Part shown: one piece after another, positions 5,832 to 10,574 of the stretch
Position numbering within the stretch: the stretch's first letter is position 1
How the letters are laid out: every line of letters begins with the position of its first letter
Assembly: GCA_937894665.1 (NCBI GenBank)
Contig: CALAWF010000020.1
Coordinates: forward strand, 1 to 10,574
Direction: 5' to 3'
Origin: an uncultured bacterium
Lineage (GTDB): Bacteria; Cyanobacteriota; Vampirovibrionia; Gastranaerophilales; Gastranaerophilaceae
Length of the DNA stretch: 10,574 nt
Program-made: the position numbers and the translations under genes
Notes under the pieces: generated by a model
Databases searched by the model: none
What the model was told of the DNA's origin: nothing
Seen by the model: only the letters and a program-made list of their open reading frames with translations

Positions 5832-6455
5832 ATGTACGATTATATAAACGGAATTTTTACATATAAAATGTCTAATTCAAAAGGTAATTTTGCAACTGTT
5901 CAAACTCATGGAGGAGTTGGATATTTGTTTGAAATTATGGATAGAGATTTTGCAAAACTTCCGGAGGAAAATTCTGAATTAAAAATGTATGCGGTTTTAA
6001 TTCATAGAGAAGATAAAATGAGCCTTTGCGGATTTTTGAAACGTGAAGATAGAGATATTTTCAATGTTTTGACTTCTGTTTCCGGTGTTGGTTCAAAAAT
6101 GGCACTCACACTGCTTAATTCTTTTGAAGTTTCTGACTTGGTTGGTTTTGTACTCGATGGAGATTACAAGGAACTGACACGAGCAAAAGGTGTTGGACCT
6201 AAATTGGCTCAGAAAATAATTTTAGAACTTAAAGACAAATTGAATTCTTATAGCAATATTGCATCTCCTAAAAATAAAGGTTCTGTCGGAGCTGTAAAAT
6301 CTCAAAATTCAGAAGATGCTCAAATGGTTCTGTTGTCTTTGGGTTATGAAAAGGATGAAGTAAGTAACGCAATTTCTTCTGCTTTAAAAACTGTTTCAAC
6401 GGATGCAACTGCAGAAGATATTTTGCGAGAAGCATTGAAAGTTCTTTCAATGTAA
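5832..6455 (+). CDS. ruvA: Holliday junction branch-migration protein RuvA
   Basis: This 207-residue protein is near the usual length of about 200. As a tetramer RuvA holds the four-way junction flat and loads the RuvB motor. The OB-fold domain I spans about 1-65 (MYDYINGIFT, GGVGYLFEI). Two helix-hairpin-helix motifs follow, VSGVGSKMA (83-91) and AKGVGPKLAQKI (118-129). A flexible linker (about 138-160) leads to the C-terminal RuvB-binding domain III (AQMVLLSLGYEKDEV, 163-177). The gap to dnaA is only 3 nt, and the ribosome-binding GAGG lies inside the last dnaA codons, about 9 nt before ATG, so it is surely co-transcribed. ruvB and ruvC are not in the window. Confidence 0.96.
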   Translation: MYDYINGIFTYKMSNSKGNFATVQTHGGVGYLFEIMDRDFAKLPEENSELKMYAVLIHREDKMSLCGFLKREDRDIFNVLTSVSGVGSKMALTLLNSFEVSDLVGFVLDGDYKELTRAKGVGPKLAQKIILELKDKLNSYSNIASPKNKGSVGAVKSQNSEDAQMVLLSLGYEKDEVSNAISSALKTVSTDATAEDILREALKVLSM

Positions 6456-6475
6456 GTTTTATAGGAATAAATATT

Positions 6476-7642
6476 ATGATTTATGATAAAGAAGAACGAA
6501 AACCCCAGATATGGCTTTGTGGAGCACATTTTATAAATGATATTTATACCGGATTTTTAAATCCGATTATGCCGTTCATTGCGGAGCAGGTTAAAATTTC
6601 GATGCCTGTTGCAACAATTATTTTAAGCTGCTCTCATATTTTTTCATCATTGTTACAACCGTATTTCGGATTCTTTGCAGATAAGATGAGAAAAAGGGCG
6701 ATGATATTTTGGGGCTTAATTTCTACTGCGGTATTTATTTCTTTTGCTCCGGGCATGAAAAGTATTCCATTTTTGATTTTATTTATTATTTTAGGAAGTT
6801 TGGGTTCAAGTCTTTATCATCCACAATCTTTGGGATTGGTTTCGAAATTTACAACTTCTAACTCTGCAAAAAATATGGGAATATTTATTGCAATGGGTAC
6901 TCTTGGTTTTTCAATGGGACCGTTATTATCTGCATTTACGGCTCAGTATTTCGGGTTGGATAAAATGCACATTCTTGCGATTTTAGGTGTTGCATGGGCC
7001 GTTTTAATGTTTGCAATGGTTCCTAAATTTTCGGATGAAAAATCAATCAAGGTTGATATAAATTTAAAACAAGCATTTTCGGATATTTTGACTAACAAAA
7101 AGTTAAATATTTTAAATGTAATTGCAATTTTGAAATCTTTAATGACAACATCATGCTCAATCTTGTTACCTTTCTTGTGGAAAGCTGAAGGGTATTCAAA
7201 ATTCCAAATAGGTGCAGCGTTGTTTGCATTTTTGTTTCTTGGAGGAATTGCATCATTACTTAGTCCAAAATTTGAACGCAAAATTGGGACTGCAAATGTA
7301 TTTTATTTCTCAATGATTACAACTTGTCCTTTGATGTTGTTGTTTATGTTGACATACAAAACTATGCCAATGGTGTCATTTGCAATATTTGCAGTGATAG
7401 GTTTTGTTACTATGTTTGCAACTCCGGTTACTATGAGCATGGCTCAAAAAGTTTTGCCACAGTATAAAAGTATTATTGGTGGTTTTATAAACGGATTTTC
7501 TTGGGGCGTTGTTGCAATTGTTATGTCTATAGTTGGTTATGTCGCTCAAGCAACAAGTATTGTTCCTGTTTTGATGATAATTTCTATTATTCCGGCTGTT
7601 TCATCTAGACTGGTAAAATACTTATTCATAGAACAAGAATAA
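6476..7642 (+). CDS. Major facilitator superfamily transporter, fosmidomycin-resistance (Fsr)-like
   Basis: This 388-residue inner-membrane protein has about 12 hydrophobic helices in two halves, with a polar loop around 185-210 (EKSIKVDINLKQAFSDILTNKK). HFINDIYTGFLNPIMPF (18-34) and YHPQSLGLV (about 113-121) resemble the Fsr-like MFS branch (HFxND and HPxxx). The inter-helix motif A appears as GFFADKMRKR (65-74). Fsr-type proteins are proton-linked exporters, but their natural substrates are mostly unknown; no drug should be assumed here. It begins 20 nt after ruvA with AGGA about 10 nt before ATG, so it is probably the last gene of the dnaA-ruvA operon. A functional link to replication is not evident. 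An AT-rich 32-bp gap without a clear hairpin separates it from the convergent small gene. Confidence 0.85.
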   Translation: MIYDKEERKPQIWLCGAHFINDIYTGFLNPIMPFIAEQVKISMPVATIILSCSHIFSSLLQPYFGFFADKMRKRAMIFWGLISTAVFISFAPGMKSIPFLILFIILGSLGSSLYHPQSLGLVSKFTTSNSAKNMGIFIAMGTLGFSMGPLLSAFTAQYFGLDKMHILAILGVAWAVLMFAMVPKFSDEKSIKVDINLKQAFSDILTNKKLNILNVIAILKSLMTTSCSILLPFLWKAEGYSKFQIGAALFAFLFLGGIASLLSPKFERKIGTANVFYFSMITTCPLMLLFMLTYKTMPMVSFAIFAVIGFVTMFATPVTMSMAQKVLPQYKSIIGGFINGFSWGVVAIVMSIVGYVAQATSIVPVLMIISIIPAVSSRLVKYLFIEQE

Positions 7643-7674
7643 GTTTATAATTAAAAATCAAAAATAAAAAAGAA

Positions 7675-7923
7675 TTAAGAAACAACGTCTAAATGTTTTT
7701 GACTTTTAGTAGTATCTGGTTTTGGAGTAATAAGGGTTTTAAAAGTTTTGGATAACTTCTTTAAAAAACTTTTATTGTTTGAAGAAGCTATATTCTCTTT
7801 ATAGTTACCAAAAAATTCGTTAGGAGAAGCAGAAGATCTAGACTGTGATTTGGTACTATTATTCTCTGCCCCATATAAATTATTAGAATTCGCATCGAAA
7901 TATCCAATTCCGGAAACTAACAT
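7675..7923 (-). CDS. Small hypothetical protein, Ser/Asn-rich
   Basis: I do not recognise this 82-residue protein. It begins MLVSGIGYFDANSNNLYG, followed by a Ser/Asn/Lys-rich, probably disordered middle (20-50). A short basic amphipathic helix (about 52-65, SFLKKLSKTFKTLI) leads to a polar tail. There is no signal peptide, membrane helix or cysteine. GGGG 8 nt and AGG 3 nt before ATG could both serve ribosome binding. It is convergent with the MFS gene and divergent from the phosphatase-like gene. Coding status is supported by the plausible promoter, a clean frame filling the gap between neighbours, and a hydrophobic/aromatic N-terminus unlike random AT-rich translation. The evidence is moderate only. 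Confidence 0.5.
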   Translation of the reverse strand: MLVSGIGYFDANSNNLYGAENNSTKSQSRSSASPNEFFGNYKENIASSNNKSFLKKLSKTFKTLITPKPDTTKSQKHLDVVS

Positions 7924-7959
7924 TTACCTAACCCCAGTTTTTCTGTATCGCTCAACAAT

Positions 7960-7986
7960 TCTATAACAAAATTTTTAATATTGCAA
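7960..7986 (-). promoter_or_regulatory. Possible promoter of the small 82-residue protein gene
   Basis: On the minus strand, TTGCAA (7986-7981) is followed after 15 nt by TATAGA (7965-7960), with TGT directly before it forming an extended -10. Transcription would start near 7953, about 30 nt before ATG. Confidence 0.3.
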
Positions 7987-8063
7987 GATTAATTTATAAA
8001 CTTTTGTGAAAAAATTGGGATATTAATTAGCAAAAATTTCTTTTTAGGAGCATTATAGTTAGT

Positions 8064-8588
8064 ATGAGTATTAAAATAAATAGTATTGCCCCAAAATTGG
8101 CAAAATATCAAACTGTAGTTGATAAAAGATTAGTTCGTGGGAGAGCTGTTACATCTCCATTTCGATTGTATAAAATGAAGCAAGCAGGGATTACCCAAGT
8201 AATTGATTTGCGCGGTTCGTCTTATGTAAAATGACCAATAGAAAAATTTTTCTGCAAAATGTTTGGAATAAAGTATAACAATTTGACATATCCGCTTGAT
8301 GCAAATGTTGTTCCTGAACATACGTTTTTTGAAAAAGTAAATAATGCAATTGTAAATAATAATGGCAAAACATATATTCATTGCGGGTCTGGAAAGAAAA
8401 GAACCAGCGTATGCGTTGCAGTGTATGAAAAATCTCATACCCTAAAAACTGATGGGCAGATTATTTCAAATGTTTTGAAGACTGGATTTGAGGAACTGAA
8501 TCATGGGAAATATGGTCCAAAACGAGATAAATTACTGCATATTTTTAAAGATTTAGCTAAAAAATATTTTCCGGAGCATTTTAATTAA
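8064..8588 (+). pseudogene. Tyrosine/dual-specificity phosphatase-like gene with in-frame TGA
   Basis: Read through one TGA (8232-8234, codon 57), the frame gives 174 residues that make sense as a cysteine-dependent phosphatase. The N-terminal part has RLVRGRAV and ITQVIDLRG (43-51). Past the TGA come GIKYNNLTYPLD (68-79) and the P-loop HCGSGKKRTSV, with Cys107 and Arg113 in the CX5R spacing, then a helical end. Both sides of the TGA belong to the same fold and stay in frame, so a single base change (CGA or TGG to TGA) explains it. AGGAG (8046-8050) lies 13 nt before ATG, a long spacing. A fragment restarting at 8259 would keep the P-loop but lose the first strand. Reassigned TGA is unlikely because Trp is TGG elsewhere in the window. 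A sequencing error or population variant is possible. Confidence 0.75.
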
Positions 8589-8607
8589 CATAAATGATAA
8601 ATTTTAC

Positions 8608-8636
8608 TTGAAAAATTTTTTCTTTCATGTAAGAAT
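8608..8636 (+). promoter_or_regulatory. Possible promoter of tRNA-Met
   Basis: TTGAAA (8608-8613), 17 nt, then AAGAAT (8631-8636) preceded by TG at 8628-8629 as an extended -10. The start near 8643 would leave about 34 nt to be trimmed from the tRNA 5' end. The -10 match is poor. Confidence 0.3.
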
Positions 8637-8676
8637 AATTTCATACGGTTAATCCGTTGTGAAAATTAATAGGTAT

Positions 8677-8750
8677 GGCAAGGTAGCTCAGCTGGCTAGA
8701 GCGTTCGGCTCATACCCGAGAGGTCGAGAGTTCGAGTCTCTCCCTTGCTA
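8677..8750 (+). tRNA. tRNA-Met (CAT anticodon), elongator type
   Basis: The 74-nt cloverleaf is complete. The acceptor strands GGCAAGG and CCTTGCT pair in full with a G1-U72 wobble, and the D stem is GCTC/GAGC. The anticodon stem TTCGG/CCGAG closes the loop CTCATAC (CAT). The T stem is GAGAG/CTCTC with loop TTCGAGT, and A73 is the last base. CCA is not encoded. The paired first base and the absence of the GGG/CCC anticodon stem argue against initiator tRNA. A CAT anticodon could also be tRNA-Ile2 with lysidine, but the overall sequence looks more like elongator Met. Confidence 0.93.
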
Positions 8751-8761
8751 ATAAAAAAGAG
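8734..8761 (+). repeat. 28-bp direct repeat, copy 1: tRNA-Met 3' end plus 11 bp
   Basis: This copy covers the last 17 bases of the tRNA and the first 11 bases of its terminator. It is identical over 28 bp to 8916-8943, with a period of 182 bp. Duplication of a tRNA 3' end is the usual mark of integrase attachment sites. Confidence 0.85.
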
Positions 8762-8785
8762 GGTTTTAAGACCCTCTTTTTTTTT
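8753..8785 (+). terminator. Rho-independent terminator of tRNA-Met
   Basis: A 12-bp stem, AAAAAAGAGGGT (8753-8764) with ACCCTCTTTTTT from 8771, has a 6-nt loop and runs into nine T residues (8777-8785). It begins 2 bases after the tRNA. Confidence 0.9.
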
Positions 8786-8915
8786 GTGTCATATGTTTAA
8801 AAATAAGTAAAGAGACACGAACTTGGATGTTTTTCGTGCAGCTCAAAACATCCAGAGTTAATCCATTCGGATATCCTCATCTGCAAGGCTCGTGTTGCTC
8901 GCCTGCATCTGAGAA

Positions 8916-8943
8916 GAGTCTCTCCCTTGCTAATAAAAAAGAG
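8916..8943 (+). repeat. 28-bp direct repeat, copy 2 of the tRNA-Met 3' end
   Basis: Identical to 8734-8761. It lies inside the candidate small RNA and forms the 3' strand of its closing helix and the first half of the second terminator stem. The sequences diverge immediately after the repeat. Confidence 0.85.
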
Positions 8944-8966
8944 ATAGATTTATCTATCTCTTTTTT
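8935..8966 (+). terminator. Rho-independent terminator of the post-tRNA unit
   Basis: A perfect 14-bp stem, AAAAAAGAGATAGA (8935-8948) with TCTATCTCTTTTTT (8953-8966), has a TTTA loop and ends in a T-run. It works as a bidirectional design, but the upstream unit on the + strand is the natural client. Confidence 0.85.
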
Positions 8967-9028
8967 ATTTGTTTTGGGGTATTGATGAGAACTCTGTGTT
9001 TAAATGTAATTTTGGACAAATGTCTTTG

Positions 9029-9037
9029 TGTTATATT
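9029..9037 (+). promoter_or_regulatory. Possible extended -10 promoter of tyrA
   Basis: TGT followed by TATATT (9032-9037) forms a TGn-extended -10 whose start would lie near 9044, just at the AAAGGAG site. No properly spaced -35 is seen. The remainder of 8967-9057 shows nothing else I can support. Confidence 0.35.
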
Positions 9038-9057
9038 AACAACAAAGGAGAAATGTA

Positions 9058-9810
9058 ATGAAGATTGGTGTTGTTGGACTTGGTTTGATTGGTGGTTCAA
9101 TTTATAGAGATTTAATTAAGCTCAATTACGATGTAATTGCAGTTTCGCAATCTCAAAATGGTAACGGAATTTATAAAGATTATTCCCCATTAAAAACTTG
9201 TGATGTTGTTTTTGTCTGCTCTCCAATGAATAAAACTCTTTCTATTTTGGACGAGTTCGAAAAGGTTCTTCTTCCGGATACAATTGTTACGGATGTTTGT
9301 TCGCTTAAACAATTTGTTTCCGTAAAAAAACGTCCTTATAAATTTATTCCATCTCATCCGATGGCAGGAACGGAGCATCAAGGGTTTGAAAACTCTATGG
9401 AGGGTTTATTCAAAGGTAAAAAATGGGTTGTTACGCCTGTTTGGGGAAATGAGGGAACTTTACTTGAAATAATTGAACAATTGGGGGCAACTCCTGTTAT
9501 TACAACTCCTGAAAAACATGATGAAGCTGTTGCTTTAATTTCGCATATGCCGATGTTGATTGCCCAAGCGATTTTTAAAACTGCGAGTGAAAATGAATTG
9601 GCTCTAGAGATTGCTTCTTCCGGATTTAGAGATATGACAAGGTTAGCGATGTCTAATGTTGAAATGGCAAATGATATGATTCAGATGAATTCTGAAAATA
9701 TTCAAACAAGTATTTTGAAATTATACAAATCAATTGGCGACTTAACTAACTCGGATTATCTTTCTCAGATAAAAGAGATTAAATTAAATCGCCAATTGAT
9801 GTTTTTATAA
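9058..9810 (+). CDS. tyrA: Prephenate/arogenate dehydrogenase (TyrA family)
   Basis: This 250-residue cytoplasmic enzyme performs the oxidative decarboxylation that leads to tyrosine. The N-terminal Rossmann domain starts at once with KIGVVGLGLIGGS (G7, G9 and G12 of the dinucleotide loop), which fixes the start. VVFVCSPMNKT (50-60) and VTDVCSLK (77-84) continue the fold. The catalytic region has SHPMAGTEHQG (99-109) with His100, HDEAVALISHMP (154-165), and ASSGFRDMTR (187-195) with Arg191. The pattern is close to cyanobacterial arogenate dehydrogenase as I recall it, but somewhat shorter (about 279 residues there). After strand 2 the protein has VSQS where that enzyme has VSRQ, so NADP preference may be lost. 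There is no chorismate mutase or ACT domain. AAAGGAG (9044-9050) lies 7 nt before ATG. Confidence 0.93.
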   Translation: MKIGVVGLGLIGGSIYRDLIKLNYDVIAVSQSQNGNGIYKDYSPLKTCDVVFVCSPMNKTLSILDEFEKVLLPDTIVTDVCSLKQFVSVKKRPYKFIPSHPMAGTEHQGFENSMEGLFKGKKWVVTPVWGNEGTLLEIIEQLGATPVITTPEKHDEAVALISHMPMLIAQAIFKTASENELALEIASSGFRDMTRLAMSNVEMANDMIQMNSENIQTSILKLYKSIGDLTNSDYLSQIKEIKLNRQLMFL

Positions 9811-9844
9811 GTTTTAGGAAAATTTCTATGTCGTTGTTTTTGGT

Positions 9845-10574
9845 TTAGAAGCCCATATCTAGCACATCATCAAAGCCTGTTGAGTGAGAGAACATATCAT
9901 CTATTCCTGAGGAATGAGTTAATATATCATCTACTTCAGAATGTAACGGGTCAAAAACATTATTTGATGGATTATGTGCGAAAATGTTATCACTTGCAGC
10001 AGATTGAATCATTAAATCATCAAAGTCTTGTTCTTGTCTTTTTCTTAATGCTTCCCTTTCTTTTTGCTGTTTGGCAAACATTTCGTCCATTTCTTGTTGT
10101 CTGATTCTTGCAGCATCAGCTTCTCTTTGTGCAATCATTTCATCTAATGCTTTGCTTTCGTCTGTAGCTGCTTGAGTTGCTTTTGTTTCCGGCAATTTTT
10201 CAACAACTGGTTCTTTTGTTTGCTTAGGTGCAGTTGGTTTAGCTGCAACTGTTTCACCTTGCTTTTTAGCTAAGATTTCTTCTGCTGTTGGTACATTTGA
10301 TTGTGTATATTCTTGCCAAGCTGCATCCATTTCTTGTTTCTTTTTAGCAGAAGGTTTAGGTGTAACTGCTTCTGTTGCAGGAGCTTTTGGAGCCTTAGGA
10401 GCTGATGCCGGTGTCAAATTTGATAAATCAATACCGTGTTTGTGTTCATATTTTGCAATATTCAATTCTTTTGTAATTGTTCTGCCATCAGGTGTTTGAA
10501 TTTTAACAATTTTACCATCTTTAAGGGGTAATTTTGCACCATTACGTTCAAATAAGCCGGTCAAACTTGTGTTT
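9845..10574 (-). CDS. Pro/Ala/Lys-rich coiled-coil protein with C-terminal repeats (5' end outside window)
   Basis: The frame is open to the window edge. A TTG at 10564 could be read as a start, but the frame continues upstream (Asn-Thr-Ser), so the true N-terminus is probably missing. Residues below count from that TTG. Residues 1-50 look folded (LFERNGAKLPLKDGKIVKI). A Pro/Ala/Lys-rich linker (51-75) follows, then a charged region with helical segments (76-140) and a long Gln/Glu/Arg/Lys coiled coil (about 136-180). The C-terminus (181-239) is acidic and repetitive, with VDDILTHS, IDDMFSHS and FDDVLDMGF. No signal peptide or membrane helix is visible in this part. I cannot assign a function; the shape suggests a scaffold or adaptor. 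It converges on tyrA with a 34-bp gap. Confidence 0.7.
   Translation of the reverse strand, partial: NTSLTGLFERNGAKLPLKDGKIVKIQTPDGRTITKELNIAKYEHKHGIDLSNLTPASAPKAPKAPATEAVTPKPSAKKKQEMDAAWQEYTQSNVPTAEEILAKKQGETVAAKPTAPKQTKEPVVEKLPETKATQAATDESKALDEMIAQREADAARIRQQEMDEMFAKQQKEREALRKRQEQDFDDLMIQSAASDNIFAHNPSNNVFDPLHSEVDDILTHSSGIDDMFSHSTGFDDVLDMGF
9851..9940 (-). repeat. Three tandem decapeptide repeats in the C-terminus
   Basis: Three 30-bp units encode SEVDDILTHS, SGIDDMFSHS and TGFDDVLDMG. The shared core is an aliphatic or aromatic residue, Asp-Asp, hydrophobic, hydrophobic, then Ser/Thr-His-Ser. Looser relatives occur upstream in the same protein (FDDLMIQS, SDNIFAHN). The units differ in codons, so this is an old duplication or a selected peptide motif. 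Confidence 0.65.

Larger units (their letters stand above)
8811..8966 (+). ncRNA. Candidate structured small RNA with twin-loop hairpins
   Basis: The segment 8811-8930 is G+C-rich for this window (58 of 120 bases) and has no plausible reading frame. A closing helix pairs AGAGAC (8811-8816) with GTCTCT (8918-8923). Hairpin A pairs TGGATGTTTT (8824-8833) with AAAACATCCA (8845-8854). A small ATCC/GGAT hairpin follows (8861-8872). Hairpin B pairs TGCAAGGC (8882-8889) with GCCTGCA (8901-8907), with one bulged A. The 11-nt loops of A and B are TCGTGCAGCTC and TCGTGTTGCTC, differing at only two bases. A strong terminator ends the unit. No clear promoter was found; it could also be read-through from the tRNA. 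I recognise no known RNA family (not SRP RNA, tmRNA, 6S or RNase P by motif). Confidence 0.5.

Noticed and set aside
6943..7281. Open frame of 112 codons on the minus strand inside the MFS gene
   Set aside because: Shadow of a hydrophobic coding region; no ribosome-binding site or family features.
8232..8234. Genome-wide reassignment of TGA to Trp or Gly
   Set aside because: Trp is TGG throughout dnaA, the MFS gene and others, and no other recognisable gene contains an in-frame TGA.
8232..8290. Selenocysteine at the in-frame TGA, with AGAAAAATTTTTCT nearby as a SECIS-like hairpin
   Set aside because: The palindrome is AT-only without the expected stem and loop bases. The TGA is far from the catalytic Cys107, and no selenoprotein family has Sec there.
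8811..8943. CRISPR-like or retron-like element based on repeats and closing helix
   Set aside because: Only two copies of the repeat, no cas or reverse-transcriptase gene nearby, and the repeat is simply the tRNA 3' end.
9053..9058. ATG-TAA start-stop mini-ORF overlapping the tyrA start
   Set aside because: It is only 2 nt from the Shine-Dalgarno, too close for initiation; the tyrA ATG has proper 7-nt spacing.

Overview
The window is AT-rich (by eye about one third G+C) and encodes ordinary bacterial housekeeping proteins. Three things point to the non-photosynthetic sister lineage of Cyanobacteria (Vampirovibrionia/Melainabacteria, perhaps gut Gastranaerophilales): a TyrA resembling the cyanobacterial arogenate dehydrogenase type, a soluble histidine kinase paired with a REC-GGDEF-REC protein, and several lineage-style hypothetical proteins. 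This placement rests on recall of families, not on a search. Stops are 12 TAA and 1 TAG among 13 genes. TGA is never a terminal stop, and the only TGA inside a recognisable gene interrupts a phosphatase.

Layout. 1-153: a degraded GTCATNCTGAGCG-type intergenic repeat. 154-1030: a membrane-anchored small heat-shock protein (-) and a ribbon-helix-helix regulator (+), divergent around a repeat-rich promoter region. 1043-3084 (-): a soluble histidine kinase overlapping a REC/degenerate GGDEF/REC protein. 3200-4283 (+): a secreted protein of unknown function, then an exported parvulin-type prolyl isomerase with a hairpin behind it. 4404-7642 (+): dnaA, ruvA and a major facilitator transporter in one tight cluster. 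7675-7923 (-): a small unknown protein. 8064-8588 (+): a tyrosine-phosphatase-like gene with an in-frame TGA. 8677-8966 (+): tRNA-Met(CAT) with its terminator, then a G+C-rich structured segment ending in a second copy of the tRNA 3' end and a second terminator. 9058-9810 (+): tyrA. 9845-10574 (-): the 3' part of a proline/alanine-rich coiled-coil protein with C-terminal decapeptide repeats.

Working together. DnaA (initiation) and RuvA (Holliday-junction processing) are probably co-transcribed and translationally close. The kinase and its REC partner form a cytoplasmic signalling pair without a sensor domain. The sHSP and the parvulin are both folding factors at or beyond the membrane.

The most interesting signals are: (1) three genes (histidine kinase, secreted protein, dnaA) with a -10-like hexamer exactly 6 nt before ATG and no usable Shine-Dalgarno, implying leaderless mRNAs; (2) the segment after tRNA-Met, a candidate small RNA with two hairpins carrying nearly identical 11-nt loops, bounded by a 28-bp duplication of the tRNA 3' end.
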